From assembly GCA_016748015.1 (NCBI GenBank), contig JAAOMT010000699.1:62001-126000 (forward strand): a stretch of DNA of 64,000 bases, read 5' to 3'. The notes below the pieces were generated by a model, which was given only the letters and a program-made list of their open reading frames with translations, was not told the origin of the DNA and made no database searches. Each line of letters starts with the position of its first letter. The stretch's first letter is position 1. Source of the DNA: Geosiphon pyriformis (lineage: Eukaryota > Glomeromycota > Glomeromycetes > Archaeosporales > Geosiphonaceae). The translations under genes were made by a program, and so were the position numbers. Below are positions 24,845-36,918 of this stretch, in pieces.

Positions 24845-27800
24845 CTATGCACTTATATGAACAGAAGCCATGTCACTAATATCTGCATAAAACAAACAAC
24901 ACTTACGATACCTAAAACTGATGCTAAGTACATCAACAACACCCAACAACCTAATTACCTCAGCCGAAAGCTGCATAGAAAAACCAGTAACAGCGACAGG
25001 AATAGAACCATCATGTGGAATCAGCTTATTTTTCTCCATAATGGCCTGGTGTTTCACATAAACCAGCCAGATATTATCATAAAATACAAGACAAAACTCA
25101 TGTACAAAATTCACAACATTAACCACTGCCACCTTAGGATCCTTGTAAACAGAAACAGACTTGTGATACCAATCGCCGAAAACAAAGCCTTTACACATGG
25201 TCATACTGACAGTCACATCTGAAATGCAAGTCGACAACAACTGCAATATACACGAAGAAGAACGAGACAGACCAGAATGCATTTTCCAGGCAGCTGCATA
25301 AGTGTCCAACAAATTGGTGTAATTATTAGTGTCAGAAAAGCAAGAAAAGACATGGTCTGAGACTTTAATCTCACCACAGAATAAACAAACTACACTGGGA
25401 TAGCTCTTATCATACAGACGCTTTTGTACAACAACAAGAAGGCGATGATGAAGGGCTTTCATGAAATATGTACGAAAACCAGCCATTCGAATACTAGTAA
25501 AACCAGTCCCCATGTAGAAATCTGGGTGCCACACCAGAAAAAACCTCAACCAGTCAATATCAGCACACAAACAACCTGGAACAATCTAGGAACCAGAATC
25601 AATCTTCTAATATACACAATGGATTGACCTGAATATGTTACGAACAAAATGCCTTGAATTACTAGAAACCGTATCAACACCAGCCTTCAAAAACCTCTCA
25701 CTGACCAAGTGAGACAGATGTCAGGCAGAAAGGGCAGTATTTTTAGCAAGCGCATCAGCATGTTCATTGCCTGAAACACCCAAATGGCTCTTAATCTTAA
25801 TCCAATTAACATCTAAATTTTTGCAATGAATGACATTGGTGATGTGACAACACTCAATCCAACAATGATTCCTGAAATCAGGGTCAACCAATAAAGACTC
25901 CGACCTGCAAGCATCTATAGCCGCCTGGCTGTCCAAGAACAAATCGATCAAATAAAAAGAAGGAACACACTCAAGAGCTAAAGCAATGGCCTGCAACTCT
26001 GCCAAAGTAGAAGAAACCAAACCTGAAACCCCCACACCCAGACCTGAATCAATGTCCTCAAAGAAAACTGCAGCACCAGCCAACATGTTAACAGTGCCCA
26101 AGTTATTCAGAGATTCATCTGTGTACACAGAGAGACGGGCAGCATCAACATTCAACAGATTATTGCAAATAACACCAAAACCAAGAGACTGATGGATGTC
26201 AGAAGAGCCACAAACACTCTCATAAGGAGAATGACCAGAAGGAGAAGCTACACCACCAAGAAAATGTACAGAAAGATCAAACCAGAAGGAAATCAAACCA
26301 CAAGGGTCCAGTTTTTTCCAACGCTTGAAAGTCTTCCAATCAAAAACAACACCATTCTGGTCACAAAGCTGTTCTACAAAAGCAATACCATAACGCATGA
26401 AGGAAAAGACACATTTATAGAAAACTGCCTTACCAAGAACTAGAGACATAGAAGTATCACTCCAAAGACAAAAAGCACTGTCCAGAAAGCCACTCAGAGA
26501 TAAATTACACCCAGAAAAAATATGAACCACACCTGCTAAAAAGTTGTTCGAGAGACTAACTCTAACACAAACAAGAAACAACAAAAAGTGATGAGGACGC
26601 CAGCTAAGAACCTGGAGATTATGAGACTTATGAGAGAACAAGTGACCCAAAACACCAAATGAATTTGCAAAAGCAATGACAGAAGCCGACTTGCTTTTAG
26701 CCTGAATCTGCTCAAAAGTCTTTAAATTGTACAAGGAAAAATGATGAAGTGCATCATTGGGAAAGTCCAGAGACAGCCCAAATTTAGATTTCAGGCCCTT
26801 GCAAATCAAAGCATCCCATTTATTACACATATTGAGAGGAATATAACTGAACTGAGTTCTGTAGCTGACAATAGGAAAGAGAACTGAAGACACCAAATAA
26901 GCAAACTGTTTATCCAAAACAACTTTTCTTAAAACGAGATTGGTAAAAAACTGAACATCCAAATGTGCCTTAACCAAGCTGGACTTCAAAAGACCTTCAG
27001 AAGATAAAAAAATCCCTAGATAATGATGAGGTTCACTCCTTCTGGTGATGGAGATTGGCAGACCATTGATGGTTAGATAAGGAGCAGTAATCTGACAGTT
27101 AATGGGAATGACCACAGTCTTGTTATTGTTTATTGAAATGTCATTTAAACGAAAGAAATTACTAGCAACATTGAAGATGTATTGTGTAGCAGCCTGGCTG
27201 CTACCAACCCAGATAGTATTATCAACAAAAGCACCAGCAGCCAGAAACGATATCAGCCCAGCCTGAGATTCCATTCGGCCAGTCTTAGAAACAAAATGAG
27301 AAATCAATCTGTAACCACAAATGCTCTCCTGTCTTTTAACCTCACGCAAGAGCGGGTCATAAAATATGCACCAAAGTAGTGGTAAAAAAACCTTCACCTG
27401 ATCCAATCTATCGTGAACATGATATCTATCAGTCAAACCAAAATCTGTTATTATTCTGTTTGTGCGACCATTATGAATACAACCAAAAAATCTGATAAAT
27501 TTGCCACATATCTTGATCCTAATCAAACTCCTCTTGAGATGCTCCCAACCCACAGAATCATATGCTTTGCGCATATCCTGTAAAACCAGCCACAACTCTT
27601 GGTTCTTTTCCAAAGCATTTTTGATCACTGAACCAACAGCAAAGATAGGTAATTGTGTAGACATACTTTTTAGAACAAAGAAATTGTCCCCACAGAGAAC
27701 ATCAAAAGTGCTATAAGCCAAAGAGATCCAGTCAGAAAAAATTTTAAAAAGAACCTTGCAAGCTGTCTCAATCAAAGCAATAGAGCGGGTATTTGTAAGA

Positions 27801-29572
27801 ATTCCCTCTTACTCATAAGATTTAGAAATCATCGAGACCCATGTTTCTCTCCAAGGTCTAAGCACTAATTCACAATCCAAACAAAAATTCAAGAGCACCA
27901 AAAGCATATCCAAGACCAACTTGTCACAGTGTTTTCAAAGTTCATTAGTGATATTAGAAAGACCAGCCACTTTCCCATCAGGCAAATTTGAAATAACACC
28001 AAACATCTTATTAAAACCAATTAAATACATCACATTAGAGAAGACATCATTGAAGACATAATCCAAAAGCTGAAATTGCCTCACCCAGTCATTAGAGATA
28101 TCAGAAGCCACCACATGCTTCTTGGTCCAACCCTCCATAATTCCATCTACCTTAGATCTAACCAACTCAGGCTCCAAGACTAACTCTCTATCATCCACCA
28201 AATGATTCAACACCACTTTATGAAAAAAACGTTCTAAAACACTCCTAATGGTATGATCTTTATCCACCTCAAAACTCTCCATCCTTCTCTCAATAGCCTG
28301 CCTCATATGAGATTCATTAGCATGTTTAGATTCCAGCAACTTAGAAGAACGGTAAGACTTCCTTGCCTTAGCCAGCCCAGAACAGATTGCATTAAAACTG
28401 AAGCCAGAAAGAAACAGAGATCACACCAGCAAAACACCCACAGAATCAAGCCTGTGTCAAGTATTCAACAACGAAGCAAAGTTCCCACTAGAAACCAACC
28501 AAGAAGCCTTCACCAGTTTAGACACTAGTAGCTCCAGTTTATGAAACTGGGAAAACACCTTATTAAAAACACAATCGAAACCCTTAAACCATTTTTTTTT
28601 GAACGTTCTACCAGTTGAAAGAACTATAATCTTATAAACAATGTTCCACATTGCATCCAGATCAGAAAACCACTTAGCTGCAACAAATTCATCTGAGAAC
28701 ATAGCAGCATTAGCAGCCATAGCATCCCTGAACTCAGACCACTTACCCTCATTGGCATTTTTGATATTATACTTCCAACAATCTCTATTTGCCTGTTTGT
28801 GCAATGAGTTCAACTTGACATTGAGCAGGCCTCCCAATCCCACAGAAACAGACACAGCCTTGTAATTAGTATCAAAATAGTCTTCAACACCATTCACACC
28901 ATGATCCACCACCACACCAACCAAATTAGAAAAAATGAGCACATAGTCAATCGTTTTAGTGACACCACAAGAATTGCACCAAGTGGGTAATTTCACAAAA
29001 GAACTCCCTCTTAGAGAGTTAATCAAACCCAAATCAAAACATTTTTTGAAACTTGCACACTTATAAGAACCATCCTCATTAAAATCACCACCAAAAATAA
29101 CAAAGGAAGACTCATTCACAGCCTTAGCAATAAGAGAGTTAACCTTGCCAGCCTGAGAAAAACAAACTGCCGAAGACACACCAGCATACAGCCCCAAAAT
29201 AGACACAGAGAGTTTGTTCCTAAAAAGCAATTTAACCAACAGAAGCCGACCAGACACCTCTGAAACTTTACACACATGTCTCACCAAAGAAGAGTCTAAA
29301 ATGATTGCAACACCAGATCTCATGTGACCAGAATCCAGTCCAAAAGTAAAAACACAAACACTATCAAACTTATTAGTAATACAAGGGCGAATTTTTCCTT
29401 TCAACTTTGTTTCAGTGACAATAGAAATCATATTGTTCATATTCTTATGCCAATGAACAATGTCTGCCTGCTTTGCACAATTGTTCATATCTTTGACATT
29501 GCACATGACAATCTTCCAAATTAATTGAGTTATTGAGATGATGTGGGAGCTGACAGACCTGAACCAGAGCAC
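24845..29572 (-). pseudogene. LINE ORF2: endonuclease, reverse transcriptase, RNase H
   Basis: Broken into open pieces at 28457..29572, 27935..28339, 25721..27775 and 24845..25570. The first is an APE-type endonuclease (TETKLK, FGGDFNEDGS, TIDYVLIFSN); its last catalytic pair reads DTNYKAVSV where DTDHKAVSV is expected. The third piece is reverse transcriptase (DMRKAYDSVGWEHL, KTVVIPIN, YLGIFL), but the catalytic pair reads FVDN instead of xxDD. RNase H follows with its acidic residues in place (VYTDES, LAELQAIAL, FLDSQAA, GNEHADALAKN). The last piece has a CLFCGEIKVSDHVFSC finger. Stops and active-site changes are mostly G to A or C to T, so the copy is dead but recent. Confidence 0.88.
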
Positions 29573-31490
29573 AAAAGATTTAACTTATCCAAAACTGAAC
29601 CAACTGAAGCCTCCAAAGCAACCAATTTCATCTCCAAACTGCCCATCTTGGCAGTAAGAACCTTGAAACTACTAGCACTGAGGTCAACAACAGCATCAAT
29701 AGTAATGGGAGGAGTAATATCAGAAGAACTCAAAGCATTGTCCACAATCATATCTGAATCCACTTTAGAACTCAAAGCTGCAGAAACAACAGGAGAGGGG
29801 GCCAGAGAAGAAGGAACCAAAGGAACCACACCAAAGGAATCCAACCTAACCAGGATGCCAGAAACACAGTCAGCTAAAAGCTCCAAAGAGCATTCCAAAA
29901 CTGCCAAACAATCACTCAAATAGGAGACAACAAGATGATCGGAGACTGCTAAAGGAAAAGCCAAACCAGAACACAAACCAGAACCAGGAGAACCAGAAAG
30001 AGGCACATGGGAAGAGGTGCCACTAGCAACTTGGGCCCATGTTTTGTCACCAAACAAAAATGGACGAGCAATAGGAGCCAACTTTTTCTTATATATACCA
30101 GCCAGACAAACCCGATCCTGATCAAAAACCACCCTCTTCCCATGAACACCAGAACTTCTACCCACAAGACAATTGGTAGTGGTATGACCAAACTGTTCAC
30201 ACTTGGTACATTTAGCCAAAACAAGATTAGCCCAATGCAACCTAACACCCTTGAAAATTGAAACAGTACTTACAGTAGCCAATCTGGCATCCTCATTCTC
30301 AAAACAAATAATTGCATATTGATCATGAACATATAAACCAGGATTGCAGCCAATGAAACAAGTTTTCTCACCATATGATACCAACAACTCTGACAGATCA
30401 TGGGCTAAAGTACCAACTGGAAGAGTATAAAGCAAAGCCCAATAATAATTTCTTGACACCCACATTTGTTTATCATTGACAGCCAGCACCACATAAACCG
30501 AATCCTTCTCCACAAGAACAGACTACTTAGAAGTGACCAAACTGGCAACTTCTGAAGACTTAAATTCAATCAGAGCTTTTTGCTAAAGACCAATCAATTG
30601 CATCCTGATGGAAACGATCTTGCCAAATTTAGAAAAAACTGATTTCACAGCCAATTTTGGAAGATTAACTGGGATCTCCTTAACAACCACTTCCCAATTT
30701 GAACAAATGTTTGCTTTTTTGAAATCACCATTGACAACAATTTTCTTATGAACTGCCATTTCCCTGGCCTTAATCAAACTAGATTCACTTGTAAAAGTTG
30801 AATAAATAACACCAAAAAATTTTGAGAGAGTTGAAGCTCCCCCAAAACCATCGATTTTGTAAAAAAATTTTTGATTGAAATAAGCTTATCATTATTAGTA
30901 TTTTCAGGCACAGCAGACAATTCCACATCCAAAGCGAACGATTTTACTGGCTCAAAGCTTCGCTTTTCTATAATACGTGACTTGACAGACAACATCTGAC
31001 TAGAGCCATTAAACATTTTTGGAGATGGAAGATTTAGCACATTCTTATCATCGCTCATAGAGTCAAACATTGGAGCTTTTGGAGATTTGTCTAGCATGTA
31101 AGTATGGGTCCGGGTTTTTTTCGGCGTAGCCTCGTTTATTTTATTGTCTTCACCAGATTCTGCGTAGCTTGTTTCTTCGACAATAGTGTTCACTATATTC
31201 TCTACATCTGACACTCCACTCACACTTGACTCATCATTTTCAACTTTGCTTCCCCAAAATATCTTATGTTCTTCATCGTCCAAATGTAACAAAGCAGCAG
31301 ACAGAGGGCCAGCAGACAAATCCACAACTCCACCAGTGACCTCAGGTTTCCTAGATTTCTTATACGATGGACTATGAGAGTAGACACTTTCAACTCACGC
31401 CTTTTTTTTGGTGCCAGACTGGGTCCCCAACCCAGTCAATCTAGAACCAGAACCACTAGCAGACAAACTCACCAGTTCTATGGCAACAAA
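29530..31490 (-). pseudogene. LINE ORF1 (nucleic-acid-binding protein)
   Basis: Open pieces at 30774..31325, 30583..30777 and 29530..30513, with earlier sequence readable to about 31490. The N-terminal half is Ser/Asp/Glu-rich (VVDLSAGPLS, VENIVNTIVEETSY). Near 30600-30700 an RRM-like stretch reads LPKLAVKSVFSKFGKIVSIRM. A zinc knuckle follows at about 30170-30220 (CTKCEQFGHTTTNC), then DKTWAQVASG and a C-terminal heptad-rich segment that could be a coiled coil. A tryptophan codon near 31396 has become TGA, and further stops separate the pieces. ORF1 would coat the LINE RNA. Confidence 0.85.
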
Positions 31491-31600
31491 GAGGGGTGTA
31501 TTGAGAGAAATAACTGAAGTAAAAAAAAAAGGGAAAAGGGAAAAAGAAAAGCTATTCTATCAGCAAAAACTATGCTCTCGTCGTGGGCAGGGAATCGACA

Positions 31601-31969
31601 AGAGAAAAAAATTTTTTTAAATAATTAAAAAGATAAAAAAAGCCCATAAATTATTTATAATAATATTTTGCTTTTAATTAATAAAATAATAATAGCTTTA
31701 AAAAAATTTGTTAAATTTTTTAATATAAGTAATAATAAATTTAATAAGTTTTTATTTAATTATTTTAAATTAATTTTATAATATAATTAAAGTATTTTTA
31801 TTAATAAAATAATCAAAAACAGTTTTAAATATTTATCAATTAGTAAAAAAACAAATTAGTCTTTAAATTATTTGTTAATAATTTTTTTAAAAAAATAGAA
31901 AATTGATTTTAATATTTTAACTATATTTTATTTATAATATTTATTGCTTTTGCTATTTTGTTAAACCAT
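31601..31969. other. A/T-rich gap between LINE and LTR copy d
   Basis: Almost only A and T. No gene, tail or repeat is recognised; probably the decayed sequence into which the LINE inserted. Confidence 0.4.
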
Positions 31970-32820
31970 TGTTACCAGTAATTATTTGGGGTTTTAAATT
32001 AAATAACAAATCTGTAACTTGGTGTTTAATAGTTGAAATTGTGTTAGTAATATCTAAAAATTTTGGTATCTGAAAGTTTTGAGTTGAGTTCTTTGTATAA
32101 TAAACAAAGATTTAATAGAGAGTTTCTTTATTAATGTTTTCTAGTATTCACCCTTGATGTATTTTGTTTTAATATCTGTTGCTTCCTGGAATTGCAATTC
32201 CATCAATTTTTTTTTCGACATAGTAGTTGGCAATCTCCTAGTAAGCTATCTTCAATTCTGAGTGTCTACTCTTATTCCTGGGTCTTTTACTAATGTTATA
32301 TCTTAATATTAGTATTTCACACATTAACTTTTTTAAATCAATTAGTAAATTAATAACAAAAAAAAAGAGAATAAAAGAAATAAAAAAAAAGAAATAAGAA
32401 ATAAGCCAAGATAAAAAAAGTTAGTATTCTGTTAATAGTCATGATTAAAAGCTATTGTTCTAGTGTAATCAAGTATTAGATACTATTAACATAGAGTGTT
32501 AATAGTGTAAAGAGTGATTTAAATAGTAAATAATTATTTTATTAATATTAATAATTCTAACTAAGATGTATTTAATGAGGAATTCTGGTATTAATTCTGT
32601 CTTTTTTGCTTTTAATGCTCTTGCTATATATATATAATTTGGGTTCTATGAAATTGTTTTCATTCTTGAACAATGTACTATAATTTCTCAAGCAATATAT
32701 CATGATTTTTTGATATTGTTCTACATTGCTAAGCAATGTGTTTATGTATTAACTACTATTCTTCTATTGGTTTATCTGTTTTTCCTATTATTTTCTTGTA
32801 TGCTTTTTCTATGAGTAACA
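31970..32820 (+). repeat. LTR family 1, copy d (plus sense)
   Basis: Starts TGTTACCAGTAATTATTTGG and ends CTATGAGTAACA. The best preserved plus-sense copy: CTGTAACTTGGTG, GGAATTGCAATTCCAT, GTGTCTACTCTTATTC, an A-rich tract at 32350-32420 and TATATATATATAATTTGG. It lies at the 3' end of Ty3-like element B, next to a purine tract, but in the opposite sense to that element's genes. Confidence 0.8.
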
Positions 32821-32835
32821 TTATTTCCTTCTTTA
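32821..32835 (-). other. Putative polypurine tract of element B
   Basis: On the minus strand AAAGAAGGAAATAA sits directly before TGTTAC, the position and composition of the polypurine tract that primes plus-strand DNA in LTR retroelements. The equivalent AAAAGAAAAAAATAA stands at 14884-14898 in element A. Confidence 0.5.
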
Positions 32836-34390
32836 ATATTGAGCTCTATTGAAATCTTTATTTTAAATTAGTTCTATAATTTCTCTTTCTAGTACTGTTT
32901 GTTCAATTTTGTTTCTTATATCTTTAATTTACGAGTTGTTTATTTTTTTCCACTGGTTAATAATTATTGTTTCTATATTAGAGTGTAACAATATTTCCAG
33001 GTAGTTTTGAAAAATCATGTGTAGTTAATAGATTGTTTTAATATATAGTGTCAGATTTGTTTTCTTTTCAATAATATCTTTGATGTTTCAAATTATCTCT
33101 TGATTGAATATTTTTTTGGCTTTATTAAAATATAATTTCTGAATATTCAACTTCTGTCCCAACTGATAATAGCAGTATAGTATTGAAAGTTGTTTTATCT
33201 ACAGATTCCAATTTTTTTTTGTGAATTTCTCAGTTGAAATCATGATAAGTATTTTCCCAAAAGTGCTTTTTACTTTTTCTACTATTTTATCTAACCAGTT
33301 TCTTGTTTGGTTCTGTGGTTATTAATATGGTATATTTTTTGCTTTTCTTTCTTGTTTGGTGTTTTGATAGCAGATTGTTTGGTGGTTAACAACAATTTTC
33401 ATGTCTAATTGTTGTTAATTTAAGGCTTGAAATAATTGTTAAGCTAAAATGTGGATATAATCTGGTATTTCTATTTTTTTTGGTTCTTTTATTATGTATA
33501 CTGTGTCCTTATATACTCTTTTAGTTACTCAATTTGACATGTTTGAATCAATGATTATAATTGGTTTCAGATCTTGTAGAATCTCATCTGATCGGACTAG
33601 TATTTGTTGTACTCCTAGTTGTGGAATATTACTGGTCGATAATGATACTGTATTGTGATATAATTTCAGTCAATTACTATATTGTTCCATCTTAATTTAT
33701 AAGCTCTATTTCTTAAAATTTCTTCAATGTAAAATAGTCCATCTTATTTGGGATCAAATTTTCCACTTCTTTGTTTTTCTGCTTTGGTATGATATAAGAG
33801 TACTTTGTTTTCAATCCTGAATTCTACTAGTTTATTTGGTAACTGGTTATCATGTCATTTTTTTTGTTTTTTTTGACTTTTAAATATTATTAGCTGCTTT
33901 TTGTCTTTTGTTTTTCAAAGTTTTTATTAATTTGTACATTTTTCTTAGCAATGTTTTTTAAAAATTGGCTTCTATTATTGGTTTTGTTAGATATGTGTTA
34001 ATGTTTATCTTAACTGATAATATTGCTGTTCTACTATAAACAAGTTCAAATAATGTTGTTTATATGATATCTTGCTTTATTGTTCAATAAACAAATAGTA
34101 CTAATAATATAAACAAATCTCATTTGTTCTTGTTTTTTGACTGATTTTGGCTATTGCTTCACACAATATTCTGTTGAATCTTTCTACTAAACTATTTGTT
34201 TATAGATAATATGGTAATGATAGTGGTTTTTTGATTCCAAATCTTTGGCTTAATTCTGTTAATGTTCTGTTTACAAAATACATTCCTTGATCTAATAACA
34301 ATTTTTTTAGACATCTGTGTTGACAAATTAGATCTTAGTAAACAAATTCAGCTATAGATTCTGCATTTGCTCTTTGAATTGCTTTCATTG

Positions 34391-35264
34391 TTACGGGATG
34401 GTTTTCTTGGTATATTTAATTGCTGATATCCCGTTTTAATTGCAATCAGTTTTTCGTGAGTTCCTCAATTCTATTTATGTGATAATGTCACTGTTATACT
34501 GAAGGCTTTCTCTTTAATGTCGTAATGTAAGTTATTTCTCAATTCTTGATTGTTGTATGTGTTTATGTACTCTTTTTCAAAGGCTGAGCTGAAATTTATC
34601 TGCTGTCTGGGGTCTTTTCTGAGGCTATCCTTGCAATTGCCTGATGTGTTTCTCTAATTTAGAAACACAGAATGTTAATGGTCTTTAGCACTTTTCCTAA
34701 TTCTCACAATAAAGCTTTTATTAATTAGTAACAATGTGAATAATCTTGATCAGAGATTATTCTTCCAAAGAATTCAACTAATGAATGTTAGTTTCATTCA
34801 ATAATTAACACAAGTGAGTTTCTTACTACTTTGGAGTTGTGATAATTCAGTTTTAAATATTTTTTTTCATTTTTTTTTTTTAGATTTAAAGGTTTTTTGG
34901 AATATTTAATTTAAAAATACGATTTAAAGTGGAGTTTGTTGAATAAATTGGATCTATTGCTTGATAAATTATGATTTTTATTACTTTATTGATTTTTCTC
35001 AATATTAAAGCTACTGTATATATACATATTTGTAGTTCTATGAGAAAACACATTGTAATACTTTCTTTTTGATATTTCAACCTGGTGTTTGCTGCTATCA
35101 CCAGTTGGTGTTGGCTGCTATTGTAAACTGGTACTTGCTACTATCACGAAATAGTGTTTGCTACTATGTTAATCATTACTTTTCTAAGATTATTACTGCA
35201 CTATATTATGATTGAATAGTTTATATTATTTTTATGATTTTTTTGCTAGATTCTTAAACCATAA
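34391..35264. mobile_element. 874-base insertion in the integrase with CATTG target duplication
   Basis: Flanked by CATTG at 34386-34390 and 35265-35269; removing one copy plus the insert restores the integrase frame (WPETMKAIQRANA apart from the known stop). Insert ends are TTACGG and CCATAA, which are imperfect inverted repeats. No transposase frame is visible. A TATATATACA box lies near 35024 on the minus strand and a 23-base tandem repeat at its right side. It could be a solo LTR of another family or a small nonautonomous element. Confidence 0.75.
35083..35172 (+). repeat. Tandem repeat, 23-base unit, four copies
   Basis: Units begin GGTGTTTGCTGCTATCACC, GGTGTTGGCTGCTATTG, GGTACTTGCTACTATCACG and AGTGTTTGCTACTATG. 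The period is 23 bases with a few substitutions. It lies inside the 874-base insertion. Confidence 0.75.
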
Positions 35265-35649
35265 CATTGTCTCTGGCTATTTTGTAAGATAGTCCATGGC
35301 TATTGCTATATAACAATTGTTTTTGTTGGTTATTGTTAATGGTCTAATTAAGTCAATTCCAATTCTATCAAATAGTTGTTCTACTCTAATTGGTTTTAGT
35401 AGTTCACTGAGTCTTGTTCCTTCTTTTTTTTGACAAACATTACAATTTTGAACATATTGGATAATGTCTAAATATATTGATGGCCAATAATATTTCTTTC
35501 TGGTTCTTTTCATGGTTGCTTCTTTATAAAAATGTCCTGCTGTCAAATCTGAGTATATATTGTATAGTATTGTTTCTTTCTTTGATTCTGTAATTACTCT
35601 GAGTGATTGATCTGGATCTTTTTGTTTTTTTTATATAATATATTTTGGT

Positions 35650-36291
35650 GGGTGATAAAATATTTGGATTGTTGTTTTATGTTATTCCATTTCTTTAAAA
35701 ATAATTTTTTCTTGAATTGCTGGGTATTAATATAGTGTTGGAGTTGTTAATATTTTTGTGTATTCATCTTTTTGTTATATTTTTAAGTTGGAATGTTTTT
35801 AGATTTGTCTTATTTATGACAAACTATTAGCATTTCCATTTTTTTTTCTTTTTTTGTAATGTACTGTATATTTAAATAATGCAAGTTCTATTTTCTATCT
35901 GGTATAATAATTGTTTCCAAATTTTTGTTTCTGAATTGATGTCAATTCTTTGTGATTAATATATATGTTAAACTTTTGGCTTAAGTATTTCTTCTATTTC
36001 ATGACTGCCTAATAGATAGCTAAATATTCTAATGTTGGTGTTCCATAATTTTTTTTGGCTGAACTCAAATTTCAGCTAGCATATACTACTGGGTGTTTTC
36101 TTTCATCTGGTCTTCTTTATAATAATACTGCTTTTAATGCTTAATCTAATGCATTAGTAGTAATAATAAATGGCTTATTGTAATCTGAATAGATCAATAC
36201 TGATGTTTGAATAAGCTTTCTTCTTAAAGTATCAAAAGCTTCTTGTTGTTCTTCAGTTCATTTATAATTTACATTCTTGGCTTGAAGCTAG
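35650..36291 (-). pseudogene. RNase H / connection region of element B
   Basis: On the minus strand from 36291: EEQQEAFDTLRRKL, VLIYSDYNKPFIITTNA, AVLL and RRPDERKHPVVYAS, the start of a Ty3 RNase H domain. Stops sit at positions where Gln or Arg is expected. It continues the reverse transcriptase that breaks off at 37394. Confidence 0.75.
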
Positions 36292-36841
36292 TATTACTTA
36301 TAGAATATAGAAAGTATATTAGCATATAAATTAGCCAATCAGAAGTAAACATAGTAAATGTAAAATTTCAGAATTTCTCTTAGAAGAATTGCAAGATTCC
36401 AGGAATTTTAAAATTTTCATATGAGAAATTACAGGATTCTAAAATTCCAGAATTCCTCTTAAAAGAATTGCAAGATTTCAGGAATTTCAGGATTCCTGAC
36501 TAGAGAATTGAGAAATTCAAAAAATTTTGTACAATGAAATTTATGTATATATAGCAGTAGTATCAGAAGCTAAAAAATCAGTCAAGTAGACTCCTAAAGG
36601 CAATTAGACTCAAAGTTAAGAAGACTGAGAGTCAGTAAAACTCTTAGAGTCAATTAGACTCACAGGTTATAATTATTAAATACCTTTCTTTTAAAAAATA
36701 AAATACTATAATTTGAAGTGAAATCATTCACATATTAATGAAATTATCAATTATCCTTAAATCCATATTATTATTTACTACTTAATTTGCTGGCACAATA
36801 GCTCTTGATCATGGCTATTGACAAGACACTATTTCTTTTTT

Positions 36842-36918
<77 letters not shown>

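Larger units (their letters stand above)
24735..31600 (-). mobile_element. LINE (non-LTR retrotransposon), nearly full length, two ORFs
   Basis: Order on the minus strand: ORF1 (about 31490 to 29530), ORF2 with endonuclease, reverse transcriptase, RNase H and a Cys/His finger (29572 to 24845), a short 3' region, and a tail of TAA repeats (TTATTATTATTATTATTA on plus at about 24713-24730). RNase H plus TAA tail places it near the I-type LINEs. The protein style resembles, as far as I recall, LINE families abundant in Rhizophagus. Unlike its surroundings it keeps moderate G+C, so it is much younger. No target duplication could be fixed in the A/T-rich flanks. Confidence 0.9.
33250..35546 (-). 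pseudogene. Integrase of element B, interrupted
   Basis: The first part (35277..35546) holds the zinc-binding module (TAGHFYKEATMKR, YYWPSIY, YVQNCNVCQ) and the first catalytic Asp region (FDRIGIDLIRPL), ending DYLTK before a stop where WPE should follow (TGG to TAG). After the 874-base insertion the core resumes (34390 downward) with AIQRANAESIAEF, LLLDQGMYFVNRTLTEL and NSLVERFNRIL, carrying the second Asp and the Glu of the DDE set. Several stops make it nonfunctional. Confidence 0.83.

Noticed and set aside
25986-26443. Plus-strand frames within the LINE
   Set aside because: Antisense to the reverse transcriptase and RNase H; no independent homology.
35083-35172. CRISPR-like array
   Set aside because: Head-to-tail 23-base units without spacers in a eukaryotic transposon insertion; it is a minisatellite.
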